Source of the DNA: Candidatus Kryptoniota bacterium
GTDB taxonomy: Bacteria > Bacteroidota > Ignavibacteria > Kryptoniales > Kryptoniaceae
Assembly (NCBI GenBank): GCA_938074445.1
Contig: CALJEK010000003.1
Location: 80,709 to 144,708 of the forward strand
Reading direction: 5' to 3'
Length of the DNA stretch: 64,000 bases
Within the stretch, counting starts at the first letter, position 1. The number at the start of each line of letters is the position of its first letter. Both the position numbers and the translations under genes were made by a program. Under the pieces are notes generated by a model. It was not told where the DNA came from. It worked only from the letters and a program-made list of their open reading frames with translations, and did not search any database. Positions 6,947 to 16,164 of this stretch are shown in pieces.

Positions 6947-8572
6947 ATGAAAAGAACATCCTTCTGGCTTCTCATTTTAATCATCGCTGGATGCGCAACT
7001 CAAGTTCCACCCTCAGGAGGTCCACCAGACACAACTCCACCAAAAATCATTAAAACATACCCTGAAAATGGAACTGTCAACTTTAAAGGGAATTATGTCG
7101 AGGTGGAATTCAGCGAATATGTTGATAAACGCTCAGCTCAAGACGCAATTTACATCTCCCCATATATCCAAGGTGAAACCCAATATAAATGGTCCGGAAG
7201 AAAGTTAAAACTTATCTTCCCAGAAAAACTTAAAGACAACACCACCTATGTCATTACATTTGGAACTGAAATCAAAGATTTAAACGCCGGGAACAAAATG
7301 AAAGAATCATTCACGCTTGCATTTTCAACTGGCTCAGCAATTGATTCCGGCTCGATAGAGGGAAAAATTTTTTCAAGTAAAGAGAATTTTATGGTGTTTG
7401 CTTATCTGCTCGATAAACTAAATCCAGACACGCTTTCCCCACTCCACACAAAACCAGATTATGTCACCCAAGCTGGAAAAGATGGGGCATTTAAATTTCA
7501 ATTTATTAAATTTGGCAAATACCGCCTGTTCGCAATAAACGATAAAATCAAAAACCTCCTCTATAACCCTGGTGAAGATGAATACGGCGTATTTTGGGAA
7601 GATGTTGTAATTGATCCACAAAACCCAACCGCTACAAATATAATCTTCAAAACTACAATCGAAGATACAAGCAAACCCTTCATTTCATCATTAAATGTGC
7701 TTGACAATTCACACATACTCATAAAATTCTCGGAAAAAATAACTCTTAAAAATGCAACGATAAAAATTGAAAAGAATAACCTTGAAACGATCGCGCTAAT
7801 ACCACAAATTTATCCCGACAGCAGTAGAATAATTTTGATCTTGAGGGAAAACCTAAATCCAGGGGATAAATATAACCTCACTATTTCTGGGATAACGGAT
7901 TTCGCTGGAAATGAAATTAACACGTATGCTTATAAAATTGAAGATATACTTGCGGGCGATACCACCGCTCCATCTTTAATTCTTTCAATTCCCGCCAAAG
8001 GCGAAAGCGATGTAGACTTAAAACCCGAAATTAAACTTTCCTTTGACGACATTTTGCCCTCGGAACCAAACATACAATTACTTGACTCGACAGGAAATAA
8101 GGTGGAAATCAAAGTGAAACAAAATTTAAATACATTAATCATCGAACCTAATTTAGAACTAAAACCCGATGAACTATATACGCTTGAAATTTCTGAACTC
8201 CGTGACTTAAATAACAATGTGCGAAAAGACACCTTGAGGTTATCTTTCAAAACAGCTAACCCATCAACTTGGGGAGCAATTGAGGGGAGCGTAATTTGCG
8301 AAGACACAACATCAAAAGTTATAATTACAGCGCTTGAAATCTCAAGCGGTAAAAAATTTACCACAACGACAAAATGCAACTCAAAATTTATAATTGACCA
8401 AGTTAGACAAGGTAAATACTTAATTGAGGCATTTATCGATTCAAATGGAAATGGTGTCTATGATTATGGCAAGATCTTCCCCTTTGTTCCCTCTGAAAAA
8501 TTCACGATTTATCCTGACACAGTGAAAGTCAGAGCAAGATGGACAACCGAGAACATAAACATAAAATTTTAA
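6947..8572 (+). CDS. Ig-like (Big_5) domain lipoprotein
   Basis: 541 residues starting at ATG 6947; the frame is open further upstream, but only this start gives a lipoprotein signal (MKRTSFWLLILIIAGC, lipobox IAGC). After the cysteine comes PPSGGPPDTTPPKII, the typical start of a Bacteroidota lipoprotein family with Big_5 domains. One Big_5-like domain spans about 30-135 (EVEFSEYVDKRS, TYVITFGTEIKDLN) and another follows DTTAPSLILSIPAKGESDVDL. The C-terminus (GAIEGSVICEDT..LIEAFIDSNGNGVYDYG) resembles a carboxypeptidase-regulatory-like beta domain. It is probably surface- or periplasm-anchored; no enzymatic role is visible. Its stop overlaps the convergent ADH gene by four bases. Confidence 0.82.
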   Translation: MKRTSFWLLILIIAGCATQVPPSGGPPDTTPPKIIKTYPENGTVNFKGNYVEVEFSEYVDKRSAQDAIYISPYIQGETQYKWSGRKLKLIFPEKLKDNTTYVITFGTEIKDLNAGNKMKESFTLAFSTGSAIDSGSIEGKIFSSKENFMVFAYLLDKLNPDTLSPLHTKPDYVTQAGKDGAFKFQFIKFGKYRLFAINDKIKNLLYNPGEDEYGVFWEDVVIDPQNPTATNIIFKTTIEDTSKPFISSLNVLDNSHILIKFSEKITLKNATIKIEKNNLETIALIPQIYPDSSRIILILRENLNPGDKYNLTISGITDFAGNEINTYAYKIEDILAGDTTAPSLILSIPAKGESDVDLKPEIKLSFDDILPSEPNIQLLDSTGNKVEIKVKQNLNTLIIEPNLELKPDELYTLEISELRDLNNNVRKDTLRLSFKTANPSTWGAIEGSVICEDTTSKVIITALEISSGKKFTTTTKCNSKFIIDQVRQGKYLIEAFIDSNGNGVYDYGKIFPFVPSEKFTIYPDTVKVRARWTTENINIKF

Positions 8573-9594
8573 TCAAAAACAATCATACATTTTAAAGATT
8601 CACCAGCGTTCGCTGTTAGCATAAAGGCATCAAGCGTGTTCTCAATTTTAAATTTATGCGTGACAAGGTTTTCCGCTCTTACTATTCCCTTACTTATCAA
8701 ATCTAACGCTTCAATTGTATCATCAGGACCTGCGGAATAGCTTGGTATTATCGAAATCTCATTGAAATAAATTTCATATGGTCTTATTTCAAGTTTTGCA
8801 TCATCAGGCGTTGGCGTAAATAAAATCAGTTTTCCGCCCTTCGCAACAATTTCAAGCCCTAATTTAATCGCATCAATTGTTCCAGGACCGACTATAACGA
8901 TATCTGCTCCATAACCATTTGTGAATTCCAAAACCTTGCTCTTGATGTTTTCATTTAAAAAATTAACAGCATAATCAGCTCCATTTTCAATTGCCTTTTC
9001 TATTCGATACTTTACCTTATCAACTCCTACAACGATTTCAGCGCCATAAAATTTAGCAAGTTTAACGTTCACCTGACCCATAAAACCAAGCCCGAGAACA
9101 ACGACATAATCCCCTTTTCTTATGCCTGCTCTTTTAAACGCCTTAACAGAACAAGCGACTGGCTCAACGATAGCCCCGTCTTCAAACGAAACATCGTCAG
9201 GCAATCTCAAAGTATCATTTCTCAAGTTAACATCTGGAACCTTCACATATTCAGCGATCCCTCCCGGAATTATCTTAGAGCTTTTCCATACATCACACAT
9301 AACATAATTCCCACGCTTGCAATGCCTGCACTCCATACAAGGCGCGTGATGATGAATAAATACCCTATCGCCAGGTTTAAATTTGTCAACCTTGCTCCCA
9401 ACTTTAACAACCACCCCGGAAAACTCATGCCCTATCACAAGCGGTGCTTTCTTTTTAATATACCACTTCATTGTGTCACTTGAACAAATCCCGCAGGCTT
9501 TAACCTTAACAAGCATCTCATCGTCTTCAATTTCAGGTAATGGAACTTCCTCAATTTTTATATCGCCGAAATCATACAACTTCGCAACTTTCAT
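8569..9594 (-). CDS. Zinc-dependent medium-chain alcohol/polyol dehydrogenase
   Basis: 341 residues of the MDR superfamily. Catalytic zinc ligands are in ACGICSSD and GHEFSG; the structural zinc loop is C-X2-C-X2-C-X7-C in APCMECRHCKRGNYVMC. The nucleotide site VVLGLGFMGQV is followed by VGVDKVKYR, an acidic residue after strand 2 that favours NAD over NADP. The pattern is closest to threonine, sorbitol or butanediol dehydrogenases, but the substrate cannot be read from sequence. It is divergent from idi with 89 bases between them, and its stop overlaps the Ig-lipoprotein gene by four bases. Confidence 0.85.
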   Translation of the reverse strand: MKVAKLYDFGDIKIEEVPLPEIEDDEMLVKVKACGICSSDTMKWYIKKKAPLVIGHEFSGVVVKVGSKVDKFKPGDRVFIHHHAPCMECRHCKRGNYVMCDVWKSSKIIPGGIAEYVKVPDVNLRNDTLRLPDDVSFEDGAIVEPVACSVKAFKRAGIRKGDYVVVLGLGFMGQVNVKLAKFYGAEIVVGVDKVKYRIEKAIENGADYAVNFLNENIKSKVLEFTNGYGADIVIVGPGTIDAIKLGLEIVAKGGKLILFTPTPDDAKLEIRPYEIYFNEISIIPSYSAGPDDTIEALDLISKGIVRAENLVTHKFKIENTLDAFMLTANAGESLKCMIVFD

Positions 9595-9606
9595 AAACTC
9601 AATGGC

Positions 9607-9637
9607 TTTGTTAAAATTAAAATTTTGGATAATTTAC
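9607..9637 (+). promoter_or_regulatory. Putative Bacteroidota-type promoter for idi
   Basis: TTTG at 9607-9610, 19-base spacer, TAATTTAC at 9630-9637, upstream of the ATG at 9684. It fits the TTTG-N19-TAnnTTTG pattern with two mismatches in the last bases of the -7 box. Confidence 0.3.
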
Positions 9638-9683
9638 CAACAAAACAATCGCAGTTCAAAATTTAAAAAATCTTGAGGCGAGT

Positions 9684-10232
9684 ATGAGAAAAGAATATGT
9701 TATAGCCGTTGATAAAAATAATCGCAAACTTGGTGAGGTAGAGAAATTAAAGGCACATCGCGAAGGTATACTACATCGTGCGTTTTCAGTTTTTATATTT
9801 GATTCGAATGGAAATCTAATTTTACAAAGACGCGCAGAAAACAAATACCATTCACCGCTCTTGTGGAGCAACACATGCTGCGGGCATCCAAAGCCCGGGG
9901 AAAAATTTAAAACCGGAGCGATGAGAAGATTAAAAGAGGAACTTGGAATTAAATGCAAAATCGAAAAATTTGGCGCGATAATATACAACATTAAGGTTGG
10001 GGATTTGATCGAGCATGAGTTTAACACACTCTTCTTCGGATTCTATGACGGAATAATAAAACCAAACCCCGATGAAGTCGCAGATATTAAATTTGTTAAG
10101 CTAAACTCCCTCATATCTGATATAAAACAAAATCCAGAACTTTACACGCCATGGTTTCGCTTGATTTTAAACCATTATTCAAAAAAATTATCGGAAATTC
10201 AGAAAAAATCTACGGCTCGATCTCGTATTTGA
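9684..10232 (+). CDS. idi: Isopentenyl-diphosphate delta-isomerase, type 1
   Basis: 182 residues of the Nudix-fold type 1 IPP isomerase family, converting isopentenyl to dimethylallyl diphosphate for isoprenoid (quinone, carotenoid, undecaprenyl) synthesis. Diagnostic parts are LHRAFSVFIF, the SNTCCGHP active-site block with the catalytic cysteine, the Nudix-like RRLKEELG helix, and EHEFNTLFF containing the catalytic glutamate. Length is normal. It is a single gene, divergent from one ADH and overlapping the next (convergent) ADH by 23 bases. No other isoprenoid gene lies nearby. Confidence 0.93.
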   Translation: MRKEYVIAVDKNNRKLGEVEKLKAHREGILHRAFSVFIFDSNGNLILQRRAENKYHSPLLWSNTCCGHPKPGEKFKTGAMRRLKEELGIKCKIEKFGAIIYNIKVGDLIEHEFNTLFFGFYDGIIKPNPDEVADIKFVKLNSLISDIKQNPELYTPWFRLILNHYSKKLSEIQKKSTARSRI

Positions 10233-11241
10233 TTCCGCTTCGATTTGCAAGCTTTTCAAATGCTTCGGGGAGTTGAGTTAACTTGAACTTCCCACTTATC
10301 ATTTCAACAAGCCTATCTGAATTATCACTTAAAAACTCATAGGCTTTTCTTACATCTTTTGATGTAAAATGGAAAATTCCTTTAACTGTTATTTGATCAT
10401 AATGAAGTTTTGTTGCATCGAACTTTACTTTTGTCCCCGCGGGCACCCCACCATACAAAATTACCTCCCCACCTTTTGCCACTATATCAACGCTTTTCTC
10501 CCAGACATCGGGTTTGCCTGTGCATTCTATCACCAGATTTGGTCCAATCCCTGAAGTAATTTCTTTCAATTTATCATCAAGGTCAAATTCGGCAACATTT
10601 ACAACTTCATCCGCCCCAAATTTTAACGCAAGATTGAGTCGCTCCGCATGCTTCCCAGCCACGATGAGATACACATCAAATAACTTTTTAATTACGAGCG
10701 TAAACATCAAACCGATCGCCCCATCACCAATTATTAAAACAGAATCGCCCCCACGAATCTTTAAATTTTCTATCCCATTCATCACACATGAAACGGGTTC
10801 AAGAAAAGATGCTTGAGTAAAAGAGAGTGATTCGGGTTTCATAAACATATTTTTTTGAACGATCTTTGCTGGGACTTTAGCAAATTCCGAGTACGCTCCC
10901 AAAAAGATGTTATTGAACAGATTAACACACAAGTTTTCAAGCCCTCTCTTACAGTAATAACATTCACCACAAGAAGCAGAATTTGCAAACATAACCTCGT
11001 CACCTTCTTTAAAATTTTTAACCCCTGCTCCAACCTTGTATATAACGCCAGAGCACTCGTGTCCAAAAAGCATCGGAAATTTAAACTTCGGATGCCCCCG
11101 AAGATACATTTTTAAATCGGTTCCACAAGTGAGAGCAGACCTTACTTTGATAATGACCTCGCCCTCCAACGGCTCAGGAATTTCAACTTCTTTAATCTCA
11201 ATCCTTTCTATATCCGTTAAAAATGCGCTTAGCATTTTCAT
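10210..11241 (-). CDS. Zinc-dependent medium-chain dehydrogenase
   Basis: 343 residues, a second MDR enzyme distinct from the one at 8569. Zinc-site elements are ALTCGTDLKMY and GHECSG; the structural zinc loop is SASCGECYYCKRGLENLC. The cofactor site VLIIGDGAIGLMF and a substrate-domain ECTGKPDVWEKSVDIVAKGG follow the threonine/sorbitol dehydrogenase pattern. It is the last gene of a minus-strand operon; its ATG overlaps the stop of a 3-hydroxyacyl-CoA dehydrogenase gene by four bases, so the two are translationally coupled and may act on related substrates. Confidence 0.85.
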   Translation of the reverse strand: MKMLSAFLTDIERIEIKEVEIPEPLEGEVIIKVRSALTCGTDLKMYLRGHPKFKFPMLFGHECSGVIYKVGAGVKNFKEGDEVMFANSASCGECYYCKRGLENLCVNLFNNIFLGAYSEFAKVPAKIVQKNMFMKPESLSFTQASFLEPVSCVMNGIENLKIRGGDSVLIIGDGAIGLMFTLVIKKLFDVYLIVAGKHAERLNLALKFGADEVVNVAEFDLDDKLKEITSGIGPNLVIECTGKPDVWEKSVDIVAKGGEVILYGGVPAGTKVKFDATKLHYDQITVKGIFHFTSKDVRKAYEFLSDNSDRLVEMISGKFKLTQLPEAFEKLANRSGIKYEIEP

Positions 11242-12461
11242 TCAAACTTTCTTGCCAAAAGCAAAGCTGGTTTATACCTATCTGCCATAAGCTCTTCACG
11301 GGCAAGATTTAGAAAGTTAAATACATTTTTCAAACCGATTTGCTCGGCTAGTTCAAACGGACCAGCAGGAAACTTAACAAGACGAAACGCTGAGTTTATA
11401 TCTTCTTTGCTTGCCAAATTTTCCATCAAAGCATAAAATCCCTCGTTTATAATCATAGAAATAGTTAAAGCAAGGACGATTTTTTGGGGTTCATTTAACT
11501 CATCTTTCCGAGATAAAATTTTTCTGCATATCGTGTCGGCAAGATTTAAAAACTTTTTGCTGAATTTATACTTAATTTTTTCTCGTTTTAGGAAATCCTG
11601 CACCTTTTTATCCTTTCCAAAATAACTATAAAATCCCGAATTTGTCTTTCGCCCAAGCAAACCAGCCTCAACTAACCACGCTTGAAAAGCAACTGGTCTG
11701 AACCTTTCTTCATAATTAAATCTTTCGTAAATTGACTTTGAAACGATGTAATTCACATCAAGCCCAACATAATCAATTACCTCAAACGGTCCAAGCTCAA
11801 GCCCCAAAAGTTTAAACGCCCGATCTATTTCCTCTATCTCAGCAAGCCCAATTTCATAAGCGCGCAACGGCTCAAGGTAAAAATGCCTCGAAATTCTGTT
11901 AACTATAAAACCAGGCGAATCCTTAACAACCACTGGCGAATGCCCTATGCCTTTCAGGAATTCAACTGTTTTCTCCACAACCTCATCAGAGGTGTGCTGT
12001 GTCCTCACAACCTCAACAAGTTTTAAAATATACGGTGGATTGAAAAAGTGAGTACCTATAACCCTATAAGGATTCTCCGTTGCAGATGCAATTTTTGTGA
12101 CTGACATTGAAGATGTGTTTGTCGCCAATATAGTTGCTGGAGCGCATCTGTCGTCAAGCTCACGAAAAATTTTACATTTCACATCAATATCTTCAATCAC
12201 AGCCTCGAAAACGATATCAGCGGTTATAAAATGCTTCAATTTAGTTGTGGGATGAATTCTTGTCAAAATGCTTTGCATCTGCTCCCTTTTAATTGCTCCA
12301 AGCTCAATCGCCCTTTCAAGGTGACGTCTTATGTTTTCAAGGGCTCTCTGCAGGGTTTCGTTAGAAATATCAAACAATATCACATCATAACCTGCTTGAG
12401 CCATAACTTGCGCAATTCCACTTCCCATTCTCCCTGCACCTACAATTCCAACTGTATTCAT
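11238..12461 (-). CDS. 3-hydroxyacyl-CoA dehydrogenase with duplicated C-terminal domain
   Basis: 407 residues. The N-terminal NAD domain begins TVGIVGAGRMGSGIAQV and contains the catalytic loop ATNTSSMSVT and GTHFFNPP. It is followed by a 3HCDH C-terminal domain (VVVKDSPGFIVNRI..GPFEVIDYVGLD) and a second, shorter copy of that domain (NEGFYALMENLASKEDINSAF..FPAGPFELAEQIG). Single-domain PaaH/Hbd proteins are about 290 residues, so the extra 110 residues represent this second half-domain, as in FadB-like or PaaC-like proteins. It oxidises L-3-hydroxyacyl-CoA to 3-ketoacyl-CoA. It is coupled to the ADH downstream and lies 20 bases after an unknown exported protein. Confidence 0.9.
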   Translation of the reverse strand: MNTVGIVGAGRMGSGIAQVMAQAGYDVILFDISNETLQRALENIRRHLERAIELGAIKREQMQSILTRIHPTTKLKHFITADIVFEAVIEDIDVKCKIFRELDDRCAPATILATNTSSMSVTKIASATENPYRVIGTHFFNPPYILKLVEVVRTQHTSDEVVEKTVEFLKGIGHSPVVVKDSPGFIVNRISRHFYLEPLRAYEIGLAEIEEIDRAFKLLGLELGPFEVIDYVGLDVNYIVSKSIYERFNYEERFRPVAFQAWLVEAGLLGRKTNSGFYSYFGKDKKVQDFLKREKIKYKFSKKFLNLADTICRKILSRKDELNEPQKIVLALTISMIINEGFYALMENLASKEDINSAFRLVKFPAGPFELAEQIGLKNVFNFLNLAREELMADRYKPALLLARKFE

Positions 12462-12481
12462 TCTCTTTTCAATTTTTATTT

Positions 12482-13054
12482 TTAAATGAAACTTCCATCC
12501 GAAACTCTGTATTTTCTAATCGCTTGAATCACTGCTTTTTCAAACTCTTCACTCAAATTTTTAACAACGATTTTTATTTTGGCAATTTTAATTTCAGCGT
12601 ATTCAGAACCTTCAAACTTTACATTTATATCAGCTACATAGTCTCCAATTTTTACCTCGACTTTATCGGTTCTTTTATCAGATTTTATAAAATTTTTCCT
12701 GTTGAGCATTCCCCATGCTGAAAGCACCGCCTTTTGAAGAAGCTCAACCCTTTCAACCTTGGAAAGCTTAATTTCAATTGTCACCTCATCAACTCCGGAA
12801 AACCCCGTCGATTTTATTATCAAATCTTTCGCTGTATCTCTTTTCGCGGAGACCTTATAAAAAATTTTTTCGCCAGGATAGTAATTCCTGCTATCAAATG
12901 ACTTCCTATTTTTAATCCTTGGGGCAATCTCAACAGTTCTATCAACCCCCTCACGAGCAAACCTTAAGGCCTCACTGACATCAGCAAATGAGTTAGAATT
13001 TGCAATCAAAAAAATTAAAGTTGCTAAAAATTTAATCCGCAATTGATTTTTCAT
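12482..13054 (-). CDS. Exported protein of unknown function
   Basis: 190 residues from ATG 13054, preferred because it gives a clean signal peptide (MKNQLRIKFLATLIFLIANSNSFA); a longer in-frame start lies deeper in the amidase gene. The mature part is alpha/beta with charged stretches (EVTIEIKLSKVERVELLQKAV, NVKFEGSEYAEIKIAKIKI) and ends with a helix (EEFEKAVIQAIRKYR). I do not recognise a family. It overlaps the murein amidase gene by 23 bases, which suggests coupled translation and perhaps a cell-envelope role. Confidence 0.6.
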   Translation of the reverse strand: MKNQLRIKFLATLIFLIANSNSFADVSEALRFAREGVDRTVEIAPRIKNRKSFDSRNYYPGEKIFYKVSAKRDTAKDLIIKSTGFSGVDEVTIEIKLSKVERVELLQKAVLSAWGMLNRKNFIKSDKRTDKVEVKIGDYVADINVKFEGSEYAEIKIAKIKIVVKNLSEEFEKAVIQAIRKYRVSDGSFI

Positions 13055-14534
13055 ACTCCTCTTTAAATCTTTTAACTGCATTGAAAATTGTTCTCGCTAT
13101 TTTCCACTGATTTACCTCGCTCCTAAGATATTTTTCTTCCTCTGGATTTGAAAGATAGCCCATCTCGATAAGAACACTTGGCATAGCTGCGCCAACAAGA
13201 ACATAAAAACCAGCCTGGCTTACACCGTTTATTTTTACATTAAGGTTTTTTCTTGCTTCATCGTTTAAAATTTCAGCAAATCTTTCGCTGTTCTTAACAT
13301 AAACATTATGTGCCATAGCAGTTAAAATATAACTTTCATCGGTCAAATGCTTGTATCTCTCCTCATAATTTTCCTCAAGTTTAATAACAGCATTTTCTCT
13401 TTCTGCAATTCTTATGGCATCTTCAGTTTTTCCAGGTCTCAAAATATAAACCTCAAAACCATTGGCATTGTGCGGTTTATAAGGCATCGAATTGCAATGC
13501 AAACTTATAAAAAGTTTCCCACCGTTTGAGTTTGCAATTTGACCGCGCCTATATAACTCTACAAATTCATCTTTTTCCCTCGTCATCACAACTTTCACGC
13601 CAAGAGTTTCAAGTAAAGATTTCAATTTTTTAGCAACCTCAAGAGTTATATCTTTCTCACGGGTGCCGTAAACCCCAATAGCACCGGGGTCTTTCCCTCC
13701 ATGCCCAGCATCAATAACAATAACATCAAGAAAAAATTTTTTCTTTACATCCTCAAGCTTTGAGGTTGACTCATTCACATAAAGTGATATCAAAATATCA
13801 GTATTATCTTTATCTACGATAACTTCGTAATGTTTTATTTTGGGTTTTAATCTAAGGGATACTTGAACTGATTGCGGATATGGTATAACTTCAACGTCAC
13901 TGAATAACTCAGAAGCAGAAAGGCTCTTAAAGGCTGAAACATTAACTTTTGCATTTGGAATTGTTATATTAAGCCAATTATTTCTCCCAAGCCAAACCTC
14001 GTAATCCGTGATTTTTTTTGCGGTCATAATTCTCAAAAGATATCCGTTGCTTCTCTTTTCAACTTTAGCATTGTAAACATCAAATTTCGGTCTCGTTACT
14101 TCTGGGGATTTCGGGATCAGAACAGTGATTAAATTATTCCTTTCATCATATTTGAAATCATGTGGGAAATAGCGACCAAAGACTTCCGAAAAATACTTAA
14201 CTGGAACGAAAATTTTATCAGCGCCAGAGATGACCTCAACCGGAAATTGCCAAACCCTCACCTCATCCCCAGAAGATATAACAACGAAGGGGTTCTCGGA
14301 CACAAACTTAAAAGTATACCCAAAAACGCGGAATAAAAGCAGACCATTCAATGTGTCAGAGCTATAATCTATCTCAAGAAGTCTTAAAAAATCAGGTAAA
14401 GAAACATAAAGTGTCTTCGCTTCATAAAAAGCTGGAATTACCTCAATTTTGTCGTTTATTTTGACCTTGAAAATATCAGCATTTAAAGTTTCAAAAATTA
14501 AAAAAACAAGGACAAAGTATTTGAACAGCCTCAT
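13032..14534 (-). CDS. N-acetylmuramoyl-L-alanine amidase (Amidase_3)
   Basis: About 500 residues starting at ATG 14534 (MRLFKYFVLVFLIFETLNA signal); the longer ATG at 14555 would overlap the upstream gene. The N-terminal third resembles a copper-amine-oxidase-N/AMIN-like beta domain (PAFYEAKTLYVSLPDFLRLL, VPVKYFSEVFG). The C-terminal zinc amidase domain has VIDAGHGGKDPGA (His, Glu-region), VVMTREKDEFVELYRRGQIAN, FISLHCNS (second His) and VLIEMGYLSNPEEE (catalytic Glu). It cleaves the amide between MurNAc and L-Ala in peptidoglycan, typically at division or remodelling. It lies between an S33 peptidase lipoprotein and an unknown exported protein. Confidence 0.9.
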   Translation of the reverse strand: MRLFKYFVLVFLIFETLNADIFKVKINDKIEVIPAFYEAKTLYVSLPDFLRLLEIDYSSDTLNGLLLFRVFGYTFKFVSENPFVVISSGDEVRVWQFPVEVISGADKIFVPVKYFSEVFGRYFPHDFKYDERNNLITVLIPKSPEVTRPKFDVYNAKVEKRSNGYLLRIMTAKKITDYEVWLGRNNWLNITIPNAKVNVSAFKSLSASELFSDVEVIPYPQSVQVSLRLKPKIKHYEVIVDKDNTDILISLYVNESTSKLEDVKKKFFLDVIVIDAGHGGKDPGAIGVYGTREKDITLEVAKKLKSLLETLGVKVVMTREKDEFVELYRRGQIANSNGGKLFISLHCNSMPYKPHNANGFEVYILRPGKTEDAIRIAERENAVIKLEENYEERYKHLTDESYILTAMAHNVYVKNSERFAEILNDEARKNLNVKINGVSQAGFYVLVGAAMPSVLIEMGYLSNPEEEKYLRSEVNQWKIARTIFNAVKRFKEEYEKSIAD

Positions 14535-14544
14535 TGCGGACACT

Positions 14545-15585
14545 TTAAAATTCAACTTTTTTCTTTCCAGCGTCTACCTCTTTTATAAATTTTATTAAGC
14601 CCCTAAAATAAGTTTCTTGATCATCGTACATAGACATATGACTTCCATTTGGACAAAAAAGATAACTTCCGTTTTGAACTTGAGTAGCCATCCACCTCAT
14701 ATGCTCTGGGTCCATCGTATCATACCTCGCACCAATGATAAGCGTTGGAACCTTTATTTTGTTTAAATCCTTGGATCTATCCCACTTTTCAAGCCTTCCG
14801 GAAATTCCAAACTCACTTGGTCCCTGCATCAAAACATAAATTTTTTCATTATTATGATTGAATGCTCTGACAACAGGATCAGGCCATTCTTCAACGGGCA
14901 TCCTTAAAACATGTTTAACATAGTAATGATTTAAAAGAAGTTCCATATATTTTGGGTTTTTATAATCACCTTTCGCTTCAAAGTTTCGAATTTGTTTTAA
15001 AACATCCGGCGGAATATCCTTAGATAAAACTTCATCGGCATATCTATCATATTCAGGGCAACTTGACATCATATTTGAAATTATCAGAGCCTTAAGATTA
15101 TCTTGATACTTAAGAGCATACTCCATTGCAAGAATACCACCCCAAGAGTGACCAAGAAGATAAAAGTTATCTTTATTAAGTCCGAGCGCTTTTCTGACCT
15201 GTTCAACTTCTTCAACAAACCTTTCCGTCACCCAAAGCGAACTATCGTCGGGTTGGTCAGAATACCAAGAACCAAGTTGATCATAATAAATAAACTCTAT
15301 CCCCTCCTGCGGGAAAAAACTCTCAACACATTCCCAATACTCATGAGTTGAACCTGGTCCACCATGTAAAAGCAAAACCTTTATCCTTGGGTTATTACCA
15401 AATCTCTTAGTCCATACTTTAAATGTTCCTTTCGGAGTTTGAATTGGGATTAACTTGATACCGCCTGTTTTTACTCCAGTTTCCTCAGATTTAAAATATT
15501 CTCTCAGCGATGGGAGTTTCTCGCCACCTGTACAAGCAAATAAAAAAATTGAAAACCCAACAAGCATAGCAATTGACCTAATCAT
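14545..15585 (-). CDS. Proline iminopeptidase-like alpha/beta hydrolase lipoprotein
   Basis: 346 residues from ATG 15585; this start yields a lipoprotein signal (MIRSIAMLVGFSIFLFAC, lipobox LFAC) and lies downstream of a candidate promoter at 15606-15637, which an upstream start would overlap. The alpha/beta-hydrolase core has LLHGGPGSTHEYW (oxyanion region), GHSWGG (nucleophile serine), GARYDTMDPEHM (acid region) and GSHMSMYD (catalytic His). This matches the S33 proline iminopeptidase/tricorn-factor family, which removes N-terminal proline. A lipid anchor implies use of peptides outside the cytoplasm, compatible with the downstream murein amidase, though peptide scavenging is equally possible. 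Confidence 0.82.
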   Translation of the reverse strand: MIRSIAMLVGFSIFLFACTGGEKLPSLREYFKSEETGVKTGGIKLIPIQTPKGTFKVWTKRFGNNPRIKVLLLHGGPGSTHEYWECVESFFPQEGIEFIYYDQLGSWYSDQPDDSSLWVTERFVEEVEQVRKALGLNKDNFYLLGHSWGGILAMEYALKYQDNLKALIISNMMSSCPEYDRYADEVLSKDIPPDVLKQIRNFEAKGDYKNPKYMELLLNHYYVKHVLRMPVEEWPDPVVRAFNHNNEKIYVLMQGPSEFGISGRLEKWDRSKDLNKIKVPTLIIGARYDTMDPEHMRWMATQVQNGSYLFCPNGSHMSMYDDQETYFRGLIKFIKEVDAGKKKVEF

Positions 15586-15605
15586 ATCTAAACCTAATTT
15601 TTTAA

Positions 15606-15637
15606 ATAATTTATCAAAACCTGCACCAAATATCAAA
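15606..15637 (-). promoter_or_regulatory. Putative promoter for the S33 peptidase-amidase operon
   Basis: On the minus strand: TTTG (15637-15634), 20-base spacer, TAAATTAT (15613-15606), ending about 20 bases before the ATG at 15585. Same geometry as the other promoters in this window. Confidence 0.35.
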
Positions 15638-15705
15638 TTTCCCCAAAAATTTTAGGTGAATAACTCGGTTTAAAATGGAAAGAAATTTAAAAGGCTGAAT
15701 CTGAA

Positions 15706-16146
15706 TTAAAGCCCCGTCAATTTATGAATCTTCTCAACCCTTCTCTCGTGCCTGCCACCTTCGAATTCCGTTTCAAGCCAAACCTTAACTATCTCTTTAG
15801 CAAGTTCCCATGGTATAAGTCTTGCCCCGAAGGTTAAAACATTCGCGTTATTATGCTGCCTTGAAAGTTTTGCTTCTTCAATAGAACAACAATTTGCAGC
15901 TCTTACTCCCTTGACTTTGTTCGCAACTATGGAAACACCAACCCCAGTTCCACACACAAATATTCCCCTTTCACATTCTCCACTTCCCACTGCCTTTGCA
16001 GCTGGATAAGCAAAATCAGGATAATCGCTCGAATCGGGAGAAAAGCAACCAAAGTCAACAACTTCATGACCAAGTGATTTCAGCAGTTCTTTAACTTTTT
16101 CTTTATACTCAAATCCAGCATGATCGCTTGCTACTGATATCTTCAT
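15706..16146 (-). CDS. rpiB: Ribose-5-phosphate isomerase B
   Basis: 146 residues from ATG 16146 (MKISVASDHAGFEYK); the longer frame runs into a terminator hairpin and is rejected. RpiB interconverts ribulose 5-phosphate and ribose 5-phosphate in the pentose phosphate pathway. Signature parts: SDHAG (phosphate-binding Asp/His), FVCGTGVGVSIVANK with the catalytic cysteine, and RQHNNANVLTFGARL. Length is normal for the family. It follows a strong minus-strand terminator whose T-tract ends about 18 bases before the start codon, so it is either expressed by read-through or from an unrecognised promoter. Confidence 0.93.
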   Translation of the reverse strand: MKISVASDHAGFEYKEKVKELLKSLGHEVVDFGCFSPDSSDYPDFAYPAAKAVGSGECERGIFVCGTGVGVSIVANKVKGVRAANCCSIEEAKLSRQHNNANVLTFGARLIPWELAKEIVKVWLETEFEGGRHERRVEKIHKLTGL

Positions 16147-16164
16147 AAACCCGAGATTTTTAAT

